This document shows positions 23,363 to 25,436 of a DNA stretch of 25,436 bases, piece by piece. This stretch comes from RGIG4576 sp964613095 (lineage in GTDB: Bacteria > Bacteroidota > Bacteroidia > Bacteroidales > Muribaculaceae). The stretch lies in contig CAZTFX010000030.1 of NCBI GenBank assembly GCA_964613095.1, positions 1 to 25,436 of the forward strand, given 5' to 3'. Below the pieces are notes generated by a model. The model was not told the origin of the DNA. It was given only the letters and a program-made list of their open reading frames with translations, and did no database searches. The position numbers and the translations under genes were made by a program. Within the stretch, counting starts at the first letter, position 1, and each line of letters opens with the position of its first letter.

Positions 23363-23962
23363 CTATTCCTCTGTGAGTGCTTTCCACACAAAGCGAATCT
23401 TTGATTTATTTTCATCAAATTCAGGGTAATATTTTTGCGACCAAAAACCTGCCTCATTATCAGCATCCAAAATTATTCGGTCTTTATCCACTGCGACAAG
23501 TCTTCGAGTAAATTTATATTCACTATAAATCATACCAAATTTATCACGATAAATCTCATGAAGTGTAAGTGTTTTATTTTTTACAAAGTACTCAAAATCA
23601 GGAGCTTCTTCCAAATTACTGCCATAATAAGTATTCTTATAAATTCCCATGTCTAGAAATTTATACCATACAGCATCACGGTTTCCATCATAGATTTTCT
23701 TGATCTTTGTATTATCATAAATATAAGGATAACCATCATCCATCCATGTTGTACTTTTCAGCACAACAACAGCTTCTTCATCGGTAAATTCGGTAGTGGC
23801 AGCAACATATTTTCCGTTATCTAGGAATACCGAATCCTGCTTGTCAACCAATAATTTCTCCATTTCCTGTTTCGGTTCGTTATCATCACTTCCACATCCT
23901 GAAATAGCATTTGTTAAACATATTACAGTTAATATATTTGCTATCATTCGTAATATTCTCAT
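23363..23962 (-). CDS. Putative lipoprotein of unknown function
   Basis: The 199-residue protein has a lipoprotein signal (hydrophobic 6-19, lipobox ISGC with C23) followed by GSDDNEP, an acidic start typical of exported Bacteroidota lipoproteins. The body is rich in aromatic and charged residues (WMDDGYPYIYD, YKNTYYGSNLEEAPDFEYF, KNKTLTLHEIY) and suggests a small beta-barrel or lipocalin-like fold, but I do not recognise a family. It is first in the operon with the TonB receptor, 30 bp upstream, and follows a TATATTTG box. A ligand-binding or accessory role in that uptake system is inferred from position only. Confidence 0.75.
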   Translation of the reverse strand: MRILRMIANILTVICLTNAISGCGSDDNEPKQEMEKLLVDKQDSVFLDNGKYVAATTEFTDEEAVVVLKSTTWMDDGYPYIYDNTKIKKIYDGNRDAVWYKFLDMGIYKNTYYGSNLEEAPDFEYFVKNKTLTLHEIYRDKFGMIYSEYKFTRRLVAVDKDRIILDADNEAGFWSQKYYPEFDENKSKIRFVWKALTEE

Positions 23963-23991
23963 ACCAAAATATTTTAAGTTAAATCACTATA

Positions 23992-23999
23992 CAAATATA
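23992..23999 (-). promoter_or_regulatory. Predicted -7 box of the TonB receptor operon
   Basis: TATATTTG on the minus strand lies 29 nt before the lipoprotein ATG at 23962. No well-placed TTTG is seen at -33, so control by an activator or alternative sigma factor is possible. Confidence 0.5.
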
Positions 24000-24030
24000 C
24001 GAATAAACCCGTGATGTTTAAGTAACTATG

Positions 24031-24864
24031 TTATAAAACATAAGGTTGACATGTAAATACGCCTAACTGTTCTTCGTTTTCATTGTATATTTCAACGGTA
24101 ACCGTAAACAGACCACTGGTTAAAAACGTAATTTTAGCTACGTTGGGATATTCATCACATTCTAAAGTTGCTTTTCCTAGAGCAACAGCATCACTACCAA
24201 TATCATCTTCTTCATTATATATAGTCCACACATAAGTACATTCACCATCATAATTAATTTCTTGGCTAGGAAAAAATTCATATTCCTGATTCCTCAAATA
24301 ATCGCCATATCCGGGAGACAACACACCGACTATTACTTCAGGGGTACTTCTTTTATAATATCTACGATTCACCATATCATCGTATGGTCCATATCCCGGC
24401 GCATGCTCCATCAATGGAACACTACCCCATTTGGAAATATATTTCGTTCTGTCACTCGCCTTTACAATAGCAGAATGGTCACTATTATAATAAAAAACTT
24501 TTGTTGCATTTGATTCGGTTGTTTCGATATACGAACCATCCGTCCAATATTTTGACAAATTAGCACCGCCCGATAAAGTGAATTGATTCAACCAACATGT
24601 GGGGCCACCTTCTGTCATATTCCATGCATAGCTATGACAATTATATGTTGCCGATGACGATCCCACCAAAGTTGCATTCGGAAAAGCTTCGCTATAATAG
24701 TTATCATAATAAGTAATATCACTTGATGACATTTCACTGAAATACAACACCTCTATAGCAGAACCGTTAGGAGTATAAATGGTTCCAGTCGTATAGGCAT
24801 AAACATGTATAAATACAATTAATGAAAGTATTGATAATATTATTCTTTTCATGGCTGTAGTCAT
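24031..24864 (-). CDS. Secreted putative cysteine amidase with C-terminal Ig/PKD-like domain
   Basis: The 277-residue product has a signal peptide (about 1-23, cut after VYA). Next comes a domain with YNCHSYAWNMTEGG (C76, H77), YWTDGSY (106-112), DHSAIV (H130) and KYISKWGSVPLMEHAP (141-156). The Cys...His order with a following SKWG resembles a papain/NlpC-P60-like amidase, a comparison made by eye. Residues about 190-277 look like a PKD/Ig-like beta sandwich (YVWTIYNEEDD, ITFLTSGLFTVTVEIYN). No lipobox is present, so it is likely periplasmic or secreted. The ATG overlaps the TGA of the upstream gene (ATGA), indicating translational coupling; a second ATG four codons in is also possible. Substrate unknown; peptidoglycan or a protein partner is only a guess. 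Confidence 0.7.
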   Translation of the reverse strand: MTTAMKRIILSILSLIVFIHVYAYTTGTIYTPNGSAIEVLYFSEMSSSDITYYDNYYSEAFPNATLVGSSSATYNCHSYAWNMTEGGPTCWLNQFTLSGGANLSKYWTDGSYIETTESNATKVFYYNSDHSAIVKASDRTKYISKWGSVPLMEHAPGYGPYDDMVNRRYYKRSTPEVIVGVLSPGYGDYLRNQEYEFFPSQEINYDGECTYVWTIYNEEDDIGSDAVALGKATLECDEYPNVAKITFLTSGLFTVTVEIYNENEEQLGVFTCQPYVL

Positions 24865-25436
24865 TTGGAGTAAATTATACGTGAAATTTCTGTAAAGTCT
24901 TTTTGGGTGCGAATATCACCGCCTCTATCTATGAATTGTTGTAATTTTGTATTACCCTTTCCATCCTTTTTCATTTTTATTTGTGCCCCGATTAACAAAG
25001 AATGTCCTAGCGCAGAGACCTTGTTATACTTTTTGTTTTGAATTTTAGCCTCATACTTTACATTTGCAATACGTTCCAAGCGATCGATATTCTTATCGGA
25101 ATATAATTCCGGAATATCCTTTGTTGCTATAACAAGTTCGGTAAAACCAACTTGAAGAGGTTTTACTTCTGTACGGTAACGTGCGTAAGGATTCTTTTTG
25201 CGGTCAATAACATTATATTCAATATCCATCTTTTCATAAAAATCCATAATCTTTTCAGCGACATCCCCACGTCGTTTCAATTCTTGAAAGCCATTGAAAC
25301 GATTCATCACACTCAATGCCCCTTTTATGTGATTATTATAGCAAAGATAATTACCAGCCATAGGGTGATTCATACATAGAGCAACCAATGTATCGGTAGG
25401 TAACTCTTTTAAAATGTCTTCAGGTATTTGTGTGGC
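24861..25436 (-). CDS. Conserved protein of unknown function, 5'-incomplete
   Basis: The frame is open to the right edge, giving 191 residues of an incomplete protein. It begins IPEDILKELPTDTLVALC and continues with NHPMAGNYLCYNNHIKGALS and MNRFNGFQELKRRGDVAEKI, then a Lys-rich C-terminus (LGHSLLIGAQIKMKKDGKG). I recall similar 'PT-DxLV..C...P....YN....GF..V...FNGF.EL..R' segments in hypothetical proteins of Bacteroides, of unknown role. No start codon or signal peptide can be judged. It overlaps the amidase-like gene by 4 bp, so the two are translated together and probably act together. Confidence 0.75.
   Translation of the reverse strand, partial: ATQIPEDILKELPTDTLVALCMNHPMAGNYLCYNNHIKGALSVMNRFNGFQELKRRGDVAEKIMDFYEKMDIEYNVIDRKKNPYARYRTEVKPLQVGFTELVIATKDIPELYSDKNIDRLERIANVKYEAKIQNKKYNKVSALGHSLLIGAQIKMKKDGKGNTKLQQFIDRGGDIRTQKDFTEISRIIYSK

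Overview
The window looks like a chromosomal segment of a Bacteroidales gut bacterium. It is AT-rich. Several genes are preceded by the Bacteroidota -7 box TAnnTTTG, usually without a clear Shine-Dalgarno. The gene content also fits: a TonB receptor with a DUF4249 lipoprotein, a DUF2027-Smr protein, a TIGR02757 protein, a Bacteroides-type tryptophanase and paired FtsX-type permeases. Genus cannot be settled from sequence alone. Almost everything is on the minus strand; only tnaA, a GNAT acetyltransferase and a nucleotidyltransferase remnant lie on plus.

Layout by coordinate: (1) 40-3318, a MacA/HlyD-like adaptor followed by two FtsX-type permeases, the second apparently truncated. (2) 3458-4903, a DUF234-type AAA ATPase behind a duplicated promoter region. 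(3) 5052-5813, a flavodoxin-ferredoxin fusion with twin operator-like repeats upstream, then a nucleotidyltransferase gene remnant. (4) 6184-8301, ansA followed by a DUF2027-Smr protein, divergent from tnaA (8519-9898). (5) 9981-11851, a GNAT gene with a near-leaderless promoter, convergent with a nicotinamidase-like hydrolase and a TIGR02757 gene. (6) 11981-13685, a membrane-anchored unknown and pfkA. (7) 13855-15525, a second AAA ATPase lying between two perfect 105-bp copies of the menG 3' end and terminator. (8) 15484-19419, a tight housekeeping run in transcription order aminotransferase, PhoH, purC, menG. (9) 19510-23962, an outer-membrane uptake operon: lipoprotein, TonB receptor, DUF4249 lipoprotein, and possibly a 37-residue zinc-ribbon ORF before the terminator. 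(10) 24031-25436, a secreted putative cysteine amidase coupled to a 5'-incomplete gene running off the right edge.

The most unusual signal is the second ATPase. Its gene, with its own promoter, sits exactly between two identical 105-bp blocks, each containing the last 13 codons and stop of menG plus its hairpin. This reads as a recent insertion or duplication that kept menG and its terminator intact. Both ATPases carry CGTAA/TTACG-type repeats over their promoters, suggesting a shared control logic. Other points worth checking are the zinc-ribbon mini-ORF, the 32-bp-spaced twin repeats before the ferredoxin gene, and heptad repeats that supply stop codons.
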